Position numbers and translations under genes: made by a program. Shown here piece by piece: positions 39,298 through 49,109 of a stretch of DNA of 64,000 bases. The stretch's first letter is position 1. Every line of letters starts with the position of its first letter. Source of the stretch: Gammaproteobacteria bacterium (GTDB taxonomy: Bacteria; Pseudomonadota; Gammaproteobacteria; Xanthomonadales; Wenzhouxiangellaceae); the NCBI GenBank assembly GCA_018819105.1, contig JAHJQV010000018.1, positions 153,701-217,700 on the forward strand. The letters run 5' to 3'. Below the pieces are notes generated by a model. The model ran no database searches. It saw only the letters and a list, made by a program, of their open reading frames with translations, and was not told the origin of the DNA.

Positions 39298-39720
39298 TCA
39301 GGCGCTGATTTTACCGGCGGTTTTGCCAGCTGCGCTAACGTCGCCGGCGCGGCTAATGTCGGCCAGAGAGACGACACCGCTGAGGCGCTTGTCGTTGCTG
39401 TTGTTGAGCACCACGAGTCGGTACACCTCCTGCTCGCCCATGTTGCTGGCGGCCTGCTCGGCCGAGTCGTCTTCATAACAGTACAGCACCTTGTCGGTGA
39501 TGACCTGTTGCACGGGCGTGTTCTCAGGATCGAGTCCATTGGCGACGCCGCGTATGGTAATGTCACGGTCGGTCACCACGCCGAGAAGTTTGTCCTGTGG
39601 CGAGTTACCGATGGGCAGAAATCCGGTATCGAGACGCTTCATGGTCTCGGCAGCCTGCTTGAGTGGCGTGTCAGCGTGGATGTATTCCAAGTCACGGGTC
39701 ATGATGTCACTGATTTTCAT
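39298..39720 (-). CDS. CBS-domain pair protein
   Basis: The 140-residue product from ATG 39720 (good GGAGG site) is a single CBS pair: KISDIMTRDLEYIHADTPL, LLGVVTDRDITIRGVANG and a second repeat VQQVITDKVLYC, LSGVVSLADISRAG. Such stand-alone pairs bind adenine nucleotides and regulate partners. An upstream frame start at 39798 adds unrelated residues. It shares strand and closeness (81 bases) with the PfpI-like gene and may be a stress gene pair. Confidence 0.87.
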   Translation of the reverse strand: MKISDIMTRDLEYIHADTPLKQAAETMKRLDTGFLPIGNSPQDKLLGVVTDRDITIRGVANGLDPENTPVQQVITDKVLYCYEDDSAEQAASNMGEQEVYRLVVLNNSNDKRLSGVVSLADISRAGDVSAAGKTAGKISA

Positions 39721-39801
39721 ACAGCCTCCGGGGTGTTCAAAAAATGGGATCGAGCCGGGAGCGCTTTGCACCCCCGGCCGGCTTGAGTTGAACCCCAAGC
39801 G

Positions 39802-40368
39802 TCAGGCTGCTTCGGTGGTCACGCGGTGCTGATGACGACCTTCGCGGGTTTCCTCGATGATTTTTCCGATGAACACTTCGAGGTCATCCGGGCTGCGGCT
39901 GGTAATCAGCGCCTGGTCGACCACCACCGGCTCATCGACCCACAGACCACCTGCATTGGTGATGTCTGTCTTGATGGACGGGTAACTGGTCAGTTTGCGA
40001 CCGCGTGCGATGTCCGCCTCCACCAGCAGCCATGGTCCGTGACAGATGGCCGCGACAGGCTTTTTGGCGTCAAACATCGAGCGCACGAAACTCACCGCCT
40101 TGCTGCTGCTGCGCAAGGCATCCGGATTGTGCAGACCGCCTGGAATGACCAGCGTGTCAAAATCATCGGCGGAGACCTCGTCGACGGTAAGATCGACCCT
40201 TACCGTGTCTGCCCACTGGCCATTGCTTTCGCCGCGAATGTCGGTCTTTTCGAGCGAGACTATGCGCACGTCCGCGTTGGCCTCGCGCAGCCGCTGCAGC
40301 GGTTCCGTGAGTTCTGACTGTTCAAAGCCATTGGTGGCAAGAATGGCGATGCGCTTTCCATGTAACAT
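39802..40368 (-). CDS. DJ-1/PfpI family protein (general stress protein 18-like)
   Basis: The 188-residue protein begins MLHGKRIAILATNGFEQSEL and carries the nucleophile elbow AAICHGPWLLVEA, with the conserved Cys and His, and a Glu at GFEQSE. The LTSYPSIKTDITNAG segment is typical of the YhbO/PfpI branch. These proteins act as deglycases/chaperones or hydrolases under stress. An AAGGAG site precedes the ATG. Downstream is a CBS-domain gene. Confidence 0.9.
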   Translation of the reverse strand: MLHGKRIAILATNGFEQSELTEPLQRLREANADVRIVSLEKTDIRGESNGQWADTVRVDLTVDEVSADDFDTLVIPGGLHNPDALRSSSKAVSFVRSMFDAKKPVAAICHGPWLLVEADIARGRKLTSYPSIKTDITNAGGLWVDEPVVVDQALITSRSPDDLEVFIGKIIEETREGRHQHRVTTEAA

Positions 40369-40721
40369 GAATTCTCCTTTGCTGGTGCGAGTGTCCCGGC
40401 AGAGCTGCCGGGGCGAAAAATATCAGTAAGTAATTACATTACGATCGATCAGTGCGGTTTCAAGGCCGCATTGATATGGGATTTGCTGACAAGCTCCTGA
40501 GTCCCTGTGACAAAAACCTTTATGCCGGTTGATACAGACTGCTTCCGCCGCAAGCCGGTTGCGGACTATAACGGGCTTTTGCAGGTGTCACGCGCTTACT
40601 GGCGCACACCGTTACTTAAGCCTCATTGCTGCGCAATTTCTCATCTGGAAAACCAGCGTTTTGACTTTCTCAGTGCGGTTTCGTTATGGTAGAAATGGAA
40701 TTCAACTACGACAGGCTATTG
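40369..40721. other. Divergent intergenic region
   Basis: Roughly 350 bases between the PfpI gene and the sugar dehydrogenase gene. A short hairpin CCGCAA/TTGCGG is present at 40548-40564. I see no gene; promoters for both neighbours are expected here but not clearly identifiable. Confidence 0.35.
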
Positions 40722-41864
40722 ATGCAAAAACGAATCGCACAGTGCTTACTGCTCGGAATTTTGCTCACATGCACCGTCCAGGCTCAGGACGACAGGCCGT
40801 TTTCGGTGCAGGAGATCAGTGCTTTTGACGAACCGTGGACGCTAGCATTTTTGCCTGACGGCCGCATGCTGATTACCGAAAAAAAGGGGAATCTGCGCGT
40901 GGTCACGCAGGCAGGTGAGCAATCGCGCCCGGTCGAAGGCCTTCCGGATGTCGACTATCGTGGTCAGGGCGGACTGGGCGACGTGGTCCTGCACCCGAAC
41001 TATGCCGACAACGGGATCATTTACCTGAGCTACGCCGAGAGCGGCATCGGGGATACCCGGGGTGCCGCAGTAATGCGCGCCGTGCTGCAACTGGGCGAGC
41101 GCGGTGCTCGGCTCTCCGACGCAGAGGTGATCTGGCGACAGTACCCGAAAGTCCTCGATGACGGCCATTATGGTCATCGGCTCGCGTTTGGCGACGCCGG
41201 CCATCTCTGGATCAGCTCCGGCGATAGACAGAAGTTCACACCCGCCCAGGATATGCAGAGCAACATGGGCAAGATTCTGCGTCTCACGGAGCATGGATCG
41301 GTTCCACCGGACAATCCGTTCGTGAATTACATCAACGAGGAACCCCTGGTCGATGGGGTCGGCCCCTACGACGAGATCTGGACGCTGGGGCATCGTAATC
41401 CCCTGGGCATGGCCTTCGACGACGATGGGCAGCTTTGGGTGATCGAGATGGGTCCGGCGGGTGGTGACGAGCTGAACCGCATCGTGCGCGGTGGCAACTA
41501 TGGCTATCCGGTGGTCTCCAACGGCGATCACTACGACGGGCGGGATATGCCTGATCACGACACCCGGCCTGAGTTCACTGCACCCGTGATCAGCTGGACA
41601 CCGGTCATTTCGCCGGGCGACCTCATGATCTACCGTGGCGAGTTGTTCGAGGACTGGCGCGGGGATGCCTTTGCGGCCGGGCTGTCGTCTCGAGCCATCG
41701 TGCGCATTCGCCTCGATGGCAACAATGCCACCGAGGTCGAGCGCTACGACATGGGCGCACGCATCCGCAGCATCGAGGAGGCACCGGACGGCAGCATCTG
41801 GGTGCTAGAAGACGAGCGCGCTGAAAGTCAGGGGCGGCTGTTGAAGCTCACACCCCGGCAATGA
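40722..41864 (+). CDS. PQQ-dependent sugar dehydrogenase (soluble aldose dehydrogenase type)
   Basis: The 380-residue exported protein starts at ATG 40722 with signal peptide MQKRIAQCLLLGILLTCTVQA; an in-frame ATG lies at 40686. The six-bladed GDH-type propeller shows the family landmarks PWTLAFLPDGRMLITEKKGNL, GQGGLGDVVLHPNYADNG, HRLAFGDAGHLWISSGDR, EIWTLGHRNPLGMAFD and GGNYGYPVVS. The catalytic His and PQQ-binding Arg (GHRNP) are in place. It oxidises aldose sugars in the periplasm with PQQ as cofactor; no PQQ synthesis genes are in the window. Confidence 0.9.
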   Translation: MQKRIAQCLLLGILLTCTVQAQDDRPFSVQEISAFDEPWTLAFLPDGRMLITEKKGNLRVVTQAGEQSRPVEGLPDVDYRGQGGLGDVVLHPNYADNGIIYLSYAESGIGDTRGAAVMRAVLQLGERGARLSDAEVIWRQYPKVLDDGHYGHRLAFGDAGHLWISSGDRQKFTPAQDMQSNMGKILRLTEHGSVPPDNPFVNYINEEPLVDGVGPYDEIWTLGHRNPLGMAFDDDGQLWVIEMGPAGGDELNRIVRGGNYGYPVVSNGDHYDGRDMPDHDTRPEFTAPVISWTPVISPGDLMIYRGELFEDWRGDAFAAGLSSRAIVRIRLDGNNATEVERYDMGARIRSIEEAPDGSIWVLEDERAESQGRLLKLTPRQ

Positions 41865-42315
41865 GGTGACTGCACTAGCAAGTATCAATGATCAACAATA
41901 CCAGTGTCGGGAGAAAGCCGGAACACCCAACCACAAAAATGCGCCAACAGTCGTGTCGGCAGCGTTACGCTATGGTGAATAGTCCATAGCGCCGATCGCG
42001 ATCTGGATGTGACTCTGCAGCCATTGGTTTATTTCCGGCGGGGTACACTATGCAACAACATGCCAGGGAACTTCTGAACACTTCTGCGCGGTGCGCGTTT
42101 TGCTCGGAAAAGCCACAGATTGTGTGCGCTGGCACGAGTGACAGTGGCCGTCGCAACGGCCCAGGCATGTCGTGCGCGTGCTGCGACGTTTCCGGTGAAT
42201 GCTTTATGGGACGGGTTACGGGCCAGAATACGGAAGCACCGTCGCGCCCGTGCAGAGGTGTTCAGCGGCTGCCTGGATCGCTCGCGATCCTCACAGCACA
42301 GATGCAAGCAGCAGC
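41865..42315. other. Intergenic region with hairpin and degenerate inverted-repeat element
   Basis: A perfect 8-bp hairpin (CGCTATGG/CCATAGCG, 41968-41991) lies 100 bases after the dehydrogenase gene. From 42063 to 42276 imperfect terminal inverted repeats of 24 bases (about 18 matching) enclose a ~215-base segment, which looks like a decayed MITE. No gene is accepted here. Confidence 0.45.
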
Positions 42316-43593
42316 GTGAGGTTCAGATCGAGTACCGGATTTGCGCTGTTCGGCGCTGCGCTGGTCGCGATCGGCTATGGTCTGGCGCGCTTCGCATTTG
42401 GCCTGTTCGTGCCGCCGGTTCGCAACGAGCTGCAGCTCAGCCCTGAAGTCATCGGTATTATCGCTGCGCTGCCGTTGATCAGCTTTGTGCTGGCCACGCT
42501 GATCGCGCCGTTTGCTGCCGATCGTCTCGGTGCCCGCCATGCCGCGGTACTTTCAACCACTTTGGGCGCCATCGGGCTGGCCCTGATCAGCCAGGCCACA
42601 GGTCCGATATTGCTGGCTGTCGGGGTGTTTGCCTGCGGCCTCTGCACCGGCTTGATAATGCCTGCGCTCACCGCTGCCATGCAGGCATTGGTGAGGCGCT
42701 CACTGCACGGTCGCGTCAGTGCAGTGATGAACGCCGGCACCAGTATCGGTGTGATGGTGGCGGTGCCGGCACTGATGTTTTTGGCTGATGCCTGGCGTCT
42801 CGCCTATGTCTCGTTTGCCATTCTGGCTGGCTGCGGTGCGGTTGCTTCATGGCTGTTCCTGCCTTCGGTTTCCCGCGTTGTACCGGACAGTGCCGCAGCG
42901 TCCAGTTCGATCAGAGCCATGCAAAGGGCACGACTGTTTCGTCTCTCGCTGTTCGCCTTTGCCATGGGCTTTGTGTCTGCTGCGTACTGGATCTTTGCCC
43001 CCGATCTGGCGGTGAATCTGGGCGCTCTGCCGTCCGGGCAAACCGGCTGGCTTTGGCTGGCGGTAGGCTGTGCCGGGCTCGGTGGTGCGGTGGTGGCAGA
43101 TCTGGCCGATCGCAACAACCCACCCATCACGCATGCGCTGATGCTGGTGATGATGTCCGCCAGCCTGGCGCTGCTCGCTGCCAGTCCAGGCCAACTTCCA
43201 GTTGCCGTGTTCTCGGCACTGGTCTTTGGCATGGCCTACATGAGCCTCACCGGTCTTTACCTGATGACCGGAATACGTCTGCTGCCGGGACATTTATCAA
43301 TGGGTCCGGTGCTGCCGTTCATGGCCTGCGCACTTGGGCAGGCGGCCGGTTCTCCGGTCGTTGGCATGCTGGTAGATTCGATTGGTTATGCCGATACGTT
43401 TGCCATGTTTGCTGCCTGCGGCATCCTGGTGGCAACCCTTTCGCCATTGTATCCGCGCTACATCGACTATGAGCCGGAGGTGGTTACCATGGAGACAGGA
43501 CTGCAAGCCGCCTATGATTACCAGTTGCTGGATGAGGCAGGTGAGCCGATCAAATCTGCCGCGGTCAAATCCGCTGAATCGGCATCAGGTTGA
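42316..43593 (+). CDS. Major facilitator superfamily transporter
   Basis: From GTG 42316 (VRFRSSTGFALFGAALVAIG) the 425-residue protein has 12 membrane segments and MFS signatures such as AADRLGARHAAVLS after helix 2 and YGLARFAFGLFVPPVR in helix 1. Reading frame upstream of 42316 crosses a decayed repeat and is not used. It resembles YbfB/YjiJ-like permeases. A cytoplasmic tail of about 45 residues is hydrophilic. The convergent TauD-like dioxygenase next door may process its substrate, but this is a guess. Confidence 0.85.
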   Translation: MRFRSSTGFALFGAALVAIGYGLARFAFGLFVPPVRNELQLSPEVIGIIAALPLISFVLATLIAPFAADRLGARHAAVLSTTLGAIGLALISQATGPILLAVGVFACGLCTGLIMPALTAAMQALVRRSLHGRVSAVMNAGTSIGVMVAVPALMFLADAWRLAYVSFAILAGCGAVASWLFLPSVSRVVPDSAAASSSIRAMQRARLFRLSLFAFAMGFVSAAYWIFAPDLAVNLGALPSGQTGWLWLAVGCAGLGGAVVADLADRNNPPITHALMLVMMSASLALLAASPGQLPVAVFSALVFGMAYMSLTGLYLMTGIRLLPGHLSMGPVLPFMACALGQAAGSPVVGMLVDSIGYADTFAMFAACGILVATLSPLYPRYIDYEPEVVTMETGLQAAYDYQLLDEAGEPIKSAAVKSAESASG

Positions 43594-43660
43594 TGGCTGG
43601 CGGCGGTGTCTGTCAGACATCTGGCGGACCGGAAGTGAGCCTGTTTGTATGCACACCAGA

Positions 43661-44698
43661 TCAATTCTGCATGGGTATGTCATCGTCCCAGCGGAAACCG
43701 ATACCGCCCGCCTGCCAGACGCCTTCTCCAAAAGGACTTGGGCCGGCTATGTCCAGATGCTGCGGCAAGCCAAACTGCGGGGTGATTGGCGCAACACCAC
43801 GCACTGTGCTGCGATGCATGATGCGCAAGCCCTGTTCATCGGCCGGCAGGTGGGCTTCGGGGGAGGCGCGATGGGCCACCGCCAGATTGTCAATGAAGAT
43901 GCAATCATGCTGCTGATATTCGTAAGCGATGGCGTAGCCGTGCTCGAAGCCTGCGCTAAGAATGTCGTTGTATTCATGACACAGATGTCGCAACTCATGA
44001 TCCTGCAGCAGACGAAAGTCATCATCGTCGGGCAGCTTCTCGATCACTGCGCCGGTCATGCCCAGATGCAGCCAGAGACTCATGCGCGCAGACAGGGGAT
44101 GTTCGTGGACAGCCGGATGCACAACCCCCGACGCTGAGTTCACCGAGGAAAGTCGCTGCCAGTACGCCTGTCGCTGTGTGGGCAGCGCATCGAAGGCCGC
44201 ACCCTGATGCGCGAACCAGGTGCCGCCGCCTTTTTCTGCCGGCCGCACGATGTGATAGCCGGCATGGGAAAAGGTGTTGGCGATGAAGCTGCCATCGTTG
44301 TGCCATTGCGGCCCAACACCGGGTATGCCGTGACGCCGGTCATTAGACAAGCGAAAAATATGCTGATTACGTCCCGGCGTTGCCGGGTGTACACCATGGG
44401 TACTGTGCAACGCCTTGCCGCCCCACCAACTGCTGGCGCGCAGGAAGTCGTCCGGCGATATCTGCTGTTCGCATTTGAATGCAAGAAACCCGCGCTGAGC
44501 CATTTCCAGCTCCAGTGCGGCGACAACATCGTCTGGTGGCGGATGCTTCGCGGCCAGATCGATGCCGTGAACCGAAGCACCAATCGGATCCAGCGCCACG
44601 ATTTTGCCGCCATGGCTTTCGATGGTGTCAACATGGACCGGCTCAAGCGGCGGCATGCTCGGGTCCACGGTGTTCGATGCATGTGCGCTTTCTACCAT
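43661..44698 (-). CDS. TauD/TfdA family Fe(II)/2-oxoglutarate dioxygenase
   Basis: The 345-residue protein has the facial triad HxD...H: WHNDGSF and, about 135 residues later, CIFIDNLAVAHRASP. IHRPAEKGGGT-like (VRPAEKGGGTWFAHQGAA) and the 2-oxoglutarate-binding Arg in HRSTVRGVAP are present. The TauD family hydroxylates taurine, alkyl sulfates, chlorinated phenoxyacids or amino acids; the substrate here is unknown. It converges with the MFS gene. Confidence 0.87.
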   Translation of the reverse strand: MVESAHASNTVDPSMPPLEPVHVDTIESHGGKIVALDPIGASVHGIDLAAKHPPPDDVVAALELEMAQRGFLAFKCEQQISPDDFLRASSWWGGKALHSTHGVHPATPGRNQHIFRLSNDRRHGIPGVGPQWHNDGSFIANTFSHAGYHIVRPAEKGGGTWFAHQGAAFDALPTQRQAYWQRLSSVNSASGVVHPAVHEHPLSARMSLWLHLGMTGAVIEKLPDDDDFRLLQDHELRHLCHEYNDILSAGFEHGYAIAYEYQQHDCIFIDNLAVAHRASPEAHLPADEQGLRIMHRSTVRGVAPITPQFGLPQHLDIAGPSPFGEGVWQAGGIGFRWDDDIPMQN

Positions 44699-44949
44699 AC
44701 GTTCACCCTAACGCACCAGGCAGGCTGTGAACAAGCCGCTTTGGTCTGATTTTGTAGCTCAGTAAAGCAATCAACTTGCCATGGCGCTGGATGGACTCTG
44801 GCTTCAGCGTCTTCAAACAGGCGGTGTGGTTGGAGCTTTTGCATCGCCAGCATGCCCAGATCGGTGCACACCGCGTCTGCGGTCATGGCAGACGCTGCGT
44901 TCTGTGCCCAATGCGATTATCATGGCCCGATGTTGCAACACTTCAAGGC

Positions 44950-45441
44950 ATGCTGATGGAATGGCTGGATCTGCTCTGGATTGTCGTCGTGCTGCTCATC
45001 GGCGGTGGTCTGGCCGGGGCCATACTGCCGGCATTGCCGGGACCGATCCTGATCTTTGCCGGCATTCTGCTGGCCGCCTGGCTGGATGAGTTTCAGTGGC
45101 TGGGCGCACGTGCGCTGGTGATCATGCTGGTGCTGGCGTTGTTGGCGCACGCCATGGATTTTCTTGCCGGCATGGCCGGGGCACGCTCCGGCGGGGCCTC
45201 ACGCGCGGCCATGCTGGGCGCGGCCATCGGTGCGGTGGTGGGCCTGTTTTTCGGTTTGCCGGGCCTGCTCATCGGGCCGTTTGCAGGTGCTCTGGTGGCC
45301 GAGTTTCTCAGCATGGGGGACATCTTCCACGCCACCCGTGCCGGCGTTGGTGCCTGGCTGGGCACACTCGTCGGCATCGCGGTGAAAATGGCCATCAGCT
45401 TTTTTCTTATTGGCTGGTACCTGCTGGCGCGACTGTGGTGA
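44950..45441 (+). CDS. DUF456 family membrane protein
   Basis: A 163-residue, very hydrophobic protein starting MLMEWLDLLWIVVVLLIGGG, with PALPGPILIFAGILLAAW and GLFFGLPGLLIGPFAGALVAE, the glycine-rich signatures of DUF456. Four or five membrane helices are likely. Function unknown. The frame is open further upstream to 44776, but that part is hydrophilic and lacks similarity. Confidence 0.83.
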   Translation: MLMEWLDLLWIVVVLLIGGGLAGAILPALPGPILIFAGILLAAWLDEFQWLGARALVIMLVLALLAHAMDFLAGMAGARSGGASRAAMLGAAIGAVVGLFFGLPGLLIGPFAGALVAEFLSMGDIFHATRAGVGAWLGTLVGIAVKMAISFFLIGWYLLARLW

Positions 45442-45505
45442 AAATGTTATTTTGGTTGATCGTGTTTACACAGCAAACCCAGATCAGGATCACCAGCACT
45501 AAGTC

Positions 45506-46249
45506 ATGACCGATTCCGCTGACAAATCAACTTTCAAGGGCAACGCCGTGGTGACCGGTGCCAATCGCGGCATTGGCATGGAAGTGTGCCGACAGCTGCT
45601 GCAGCAGGGCTGGCGGGTGATCGCCTGTGTGCGTGATCAGCAGGCCGGTGCTGCGGCCATCAAACAGTTGCGTGCGGACACCGGTGCCGACGCGCAGCAG
45701 CTGATTCTCAGACGTGTGGATGTGACGTCAATGACCGACATCCGTTCGCTGTCGCGCTGGCTGGCCGAGGTGGGATTTCAACTGCAGGCGCTGATCAACA
45801 ATGCCGGGGTGTTTCTGGAATCGGCCGCTGCCGGCAATGCCGATCCGCTGCAGGTCGAGGTCACCACCATGCTGCAGACATTCAACATCAACACGCTGGG
45901 GCCGCTGCGCATGGTGCAGGGGCTGGTTGACAACATCGCTGCCGGTGGGCGCATTGTGAATGTGTCCTCCGGCATGGGACAGCTCAGTGACATGGGCGAC
46001 AACCACCTTGCCTACCGCACTTCCAAGACGGCACTGAATGCCGTCACCGTGGTCATGGCCAGGCGTCTGGCAGATCGTCAGATCAGCGTCAACGCCTGTT
46101 GTCCCGGCTGGGTGCGCACCGACATGGGCGGCGCGCATGCCGAGCGCAGCGTTGATCAGGGTGCTGATACCATAGTGTGGTTGGCCACTGCGACCGAGGC
46201 AGACGGCAGCGGCGGTTTTTATCGTGATCGCGCCCGGCTGGACTGGTAG
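45506..46249 (+). CDS. Short-chain dehydrogenase/reductase
   Basis: A 247-residue classical SDR with TGANRGIGMEVCRQL (cofactor), INNAGVF, the catalytic VNVSSGMGQ and YRTSK, and CCPGWVRTDMGG. The pattern with TGANRGIG and Gly-Trp-Val-Arg-Thr resembles carbonyl reductases that use NADPH. Substrate unknown. It precedes the dipeptidyl peptidase gene by 84 bases. Confidence 0.88.
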   Translation: MTDSADKSTFKGNAVVTGANRGIGMEVCRQLLQQGWRVIACVRDQQAGAAAIKQLRADTGADAQQLILRRVDVTSMTDIRSLSRWLAEVGFQLQALINNAGVFLESAAAGNADPLQVEVTTMLQTFNINTLGPLRMVQGLVDNIAAGGRIVNVSSGMGQLSDMGDNHLAYRTSKTALNAVTVVMARRLADRQISVNACCPGWVRTDMGGAHAERSVDQGADTIVWLATATEADGSGGFYRDRARLDW

Positions 46250-46332
46250 CGGCGACGCCTTTCGAACCATACCAAACAACAACAATACGGATGACAGGGG
46301 TCATTACCGTCACCCAATTTGCGGGAGCAAGC

Positions 46333-48564
46333 ATGCACAAGCATTCACGACTGCTGGCCTTACTGGTTTTGATCATGACAACAACTGCGGCCGCCAGGCC
46401 ACTTACCATCGAACGCATATTCGCCAGCCCGGCGCTGTCCGGCCCGGTCATGCAAAAAGTCAAAATCGCCCCGCAGGGTGATCGCGTGACGTTTCTGCGT
46501 GGCAAGAGCGAAGACCGCGAACAGCTGGACCTGTGGGAATATCATCTGTCTAGCGGCACCACCCGCATGCTGGTCGACTCGCGCGTTCTGGCCCCTGACG
46601 AGGTGGCGCTTTCGGAGACCGAAAAAGCCCGCCGCGAGCGCCAGCGCATTGCCGGATTGCGTGGCATCGTCGATTATCAGTGGTCGGCCGACGGCCAGGC
46701 CCTGCTGTTCATGCTACAGGGCGACCTGTTTCATTATCGGCTGGAAAACGGTGCCGCCACCCGGCTGACCGCAAGCGATGCCTTCGAAACCGATCCCAAG
46801 CTGTCGCCGGACGGCAAGGCAGTGGCGTTTGTGCGCGAGCAGAATCTGGTGGTGCTGGAGCTGGACAGCGGCACAGAGACCTGGCTCACGCGCGACGGCC
46901 ACGGCACCGTGCACAACGGCGAGGCCGAGTTTGTCGCCCAGGAGGAAATGGATCGCGACACCGGCTACTGGTGGTCACCGGATTCGCAGTCCATCGCCTA
47001 CATTCAGTACGATGAGGCAGCGGTGGAGATCACCAAGCGCTACGACATTCAGGCCGCTTCGGTGGCGGTGATCGAACAACGCTATCCCTACAGCGGCAAG
47101 CCCAATGTGGCACTGAAACTCGGCGTGGTGGCGCGCCGGGGCGGTCGCACGCAATGGCTGGACACCGGCAGCGAGCAGGACTTCTATCTGCCCCGGGTGG
47201 CCTGGCTGCCGGACAGCAGACAGCTCAGTTACCAGTGGCAGTCGCGCGATCAGCAGCGGCTGGAGCTGCGCGTGGTGAATCTGGACAGCCAGCAGCAGCG
47301 GGTGCTGCTGAGCGAAACCGCCGAGACCTGGATCAATCTGCATCATGACCTGCGGTTTCTGCGGCAGCAGGAGCGCTTTTTGTGGAGCTCCGAGCGCGAT
47401 GGCTATCGTCACCTGTATCTGTACGACAACACGGGCCGTCAGCTGGCGCAGCTGACCAGCGGGCGCTGGGCCATTGACGCGGTCGAGGGTGTTGATGAGC
47501 GTGGCGGCTGGGTTTATTTCAGTGCCAATCGCGATGCCGTCACCGAGCAGCATCTGTATCGTCTGCACTATGCCAGCCGCGATGCCAGCCCGGAGCGTCT
47601 CAGCGCCCGCTCTGGCTGGCATGACATCAGCATGGATGAGGATGCCAGCATCTATGTCGACACCTATTCCAGCCGTCAGCAGCCGCCGCAGGTGAGCCTG
47701 CATCAGGGCGATGGCAAACGGCTGGCGTGGCTGCTGGAAAACCGCCTGGATCAGGATCATCCCTATGCGCTGTACAAGGATCAGCATCAGCCGACCGAAT
47801 TCGGCGTTATGAAGACGCCCGATGGCGTTGCGCTGCACCATCGCATGATCAAACCGGCAGACTTTGACGCCGGCAAAAAATACCCGGTGTTTGTCTACGT
47901 CTATGGCGGACCGCATGCGCAGGTGGTGCAGAACAACTGGAGCAGCCGTCTGCTGTTCGAGCAGTACATGGCGCAGCAGGGTTTTGTGGTGTTCAGCCTG
48001 GACAACCGTGGCAGCGCCCGGCGTGGCAAGGCATTTGAGGATCCGCTGTATCGGCGCATGGGCGGCATCGAGGTGCAGGACCAGTTGCTCGGCGTCCAGT
48101 ATCTGCGCTCACTGCCGTTTGTCGATAGCGACCGCATTGGCATGTTCGGCTGGAGCTACGGCGGCTACATGACCCTGATGAGCGTGCTGCAGGCACCCGA
48201 TGCCTACGCACTGGGTGTGGCGGTGGCGCCGGTTACCGACTGGCAACTGTACGACACCCACTACACCGAACGCTACATGCAGACGCCAGAGCAGAACGCG
48301 GCCGGTTATCGCCAGGGCAATGTGCTGAACCACACCGACAAACTGCCCGCCGATGGCCAGCTGCCACTGCTGATCATTCACGGCATGGCCGACGACAACG
48401 TGCTGTTCACCAACACCACCATGCTGTTCAAGCAGCTGCAGGATCAGGGCAAGCTCTACCACAGCCTGACCTATCCCGGCGCCCGTCACGGCATCTCCGG
48501 CAGCACTGCGCAGACCCATGTGCATCGCAGCATCGCCCGGTTTTTCCAGCGTCTGCAACGGTGA
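46333..48564 (+). CDS. Dipeptidyl peptidase IV family (S9) serine peptidase
   Basis: The 743-residue exported enzyme (signal LLALLVLIMTTTAAA; ATG 46333) has the N-terminal DPPIV propeller with the substrate N-terminus-binding Glu pair in NGEAEFVAQEEMDRDTGYWW, and the C-terminal S9 hydrolase with nucleophile GWSYGGYM, Asp in HGMADDNVLF and His in ARHGISG. It removes Xaa-Pro dipeptides from peptides in the periplasm. Length is normal. A start at 46291 is open but lacks a signal start. Confidence 0.93.
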   Translation: MHKHSRLLALLVLIMTTTAAARPLTIERIFASPALSGPVMQKVKIAPQGDRVTFLRGKSEDREQLDLWEYHLSSGTTRMLVDSRVLAPDEVALSETEKARRERQRIAGLRGIVDYQWSADGQALLFMLQGDLFHYRLENGAATRLTASDAFETDPKLSPDGKAVAFVREQNLVVLELDSGTETWLTRDGHGTVHNGEAEFVAQEEMDRDTGYWWSPDSQSIAYIQYDEAAVEITKRYDIQAASVAVIEQRYPYSGKPNVALKLGVVARRGGRTQWLDTGSEQDFYLPRVAWLPDSRQLSYQWQSRDQQRLELRVVNLDSQQQRVLLSETAETWINLHHDLRFLRQQERFLWSSERDGYRHLYLYDNTGRQLAQLTSGRWAIDAVEGVDERGGWVYFSANRDAVTEQHLYRLHYASRDASPERLSARSGWHDISMDEDASIYVDTYSSRQQPPQVSLHQGDGKRLAWLLENRLDQDHPYALYKDQHQPTEFGVMKTPDGVALHHRMIKPADFDAGKKYPVFVYVYGGPHAQVVQNNWSSRLLFEQYMAQQGFVVFSLDNRGSARRGKAFEDPLYRRMGGIEVQDQLLGVQYLRSLPFVDSDRIGMFGWSYGGYMTLMSVLQAPDAYALGVAVAPVTDWQLYDTHYTERYMQTPEQNAAGYRQGNVLNHTDKLPADGQLPLLIIHGMADDNVLFTNTTMLFKQLQDQGKLYHSLTYPGARHGISGSTAQTHVHRSIARFFQRLQR

Positions 48565-48630
48565 TCACATCGGCCCGGTCCGGATTGAGCCGGGCTTGAT
48601 ATAATGGCTGAACAACGCCAGTTGTAGCGT

Positions 48631-49092
48631 ATGGACCCGTCAAGCACTGCACCGAAGAACACCGGCAAACGCTCTGCCTGGATCATAGGCGTGATCGTCG
48701 TGGTGCTGGCCGCTGCGCTGCTGTTCTACACCCGCCAGCCGTCGCCGCAGGTGCGTCAGCTCAATGCCCAACTGGCCAGCGATGCAAAGCTGGCGGCCTA
48801 TCCCTATCCGTTCCGTGTGCTGAGCATCGATGCGGGCACCGCCGTGATGAGCACACCACGCTCGCCGCAGATGTCCGTGCAGCAGATGATCAAAGCGATT
48901 GATCCCGGCCTGGAGAACATTGCTGTCGATGACCCGCGCTTTCGCGCTGCCCAGCAAACACTGGCGGAGCATCAGCAGCACGCCGTCAGTCTGGTCATGG
49001 ACAGCGAGCTGGTGGACAACATCGAGTGGGAGCTGGACACCCGCTGGCTCAGCGAGCACGGCATTGTGGTCAAGCAGCAGGGGCTTTATTGA
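48631..49092 (+). CDS. Membrane-anchored hypothetical protein
   Basis: The 153-residue protein has one N-terminal anchor (WIIGVIVVVLAAALLFY) and a periplasmic part with the motifs YPYPFRVLSIDAGTAVMSTPRS and a C-terminal EHGIVVKQQGLY. I do not recognise a family. The last ~20 codons (LxEHGIVxK) are repeated in degenerate form at 53891-53950, which shows that this gene's end was duplicated with its former neighbour, a sulfotransferase gene. Confidence 0.6.
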   Translation: MDPSSTAPKNTGKRSAWIIGVIVVVLAAALLFYTRQPSPQVRQLNAQLASDAKLAAYPYPFRVLSIDAGTAVMSTPRSPQMSVQQMIKAIDPGLENIAVDDPRFRAAQQTLAEHQQHAVSLVMDSELVDNIEWELDTRWLSEHGIVVKQQGLY

Positions 49093-49109
49093 ACCAGCGT
49101 CGGCTGTAT

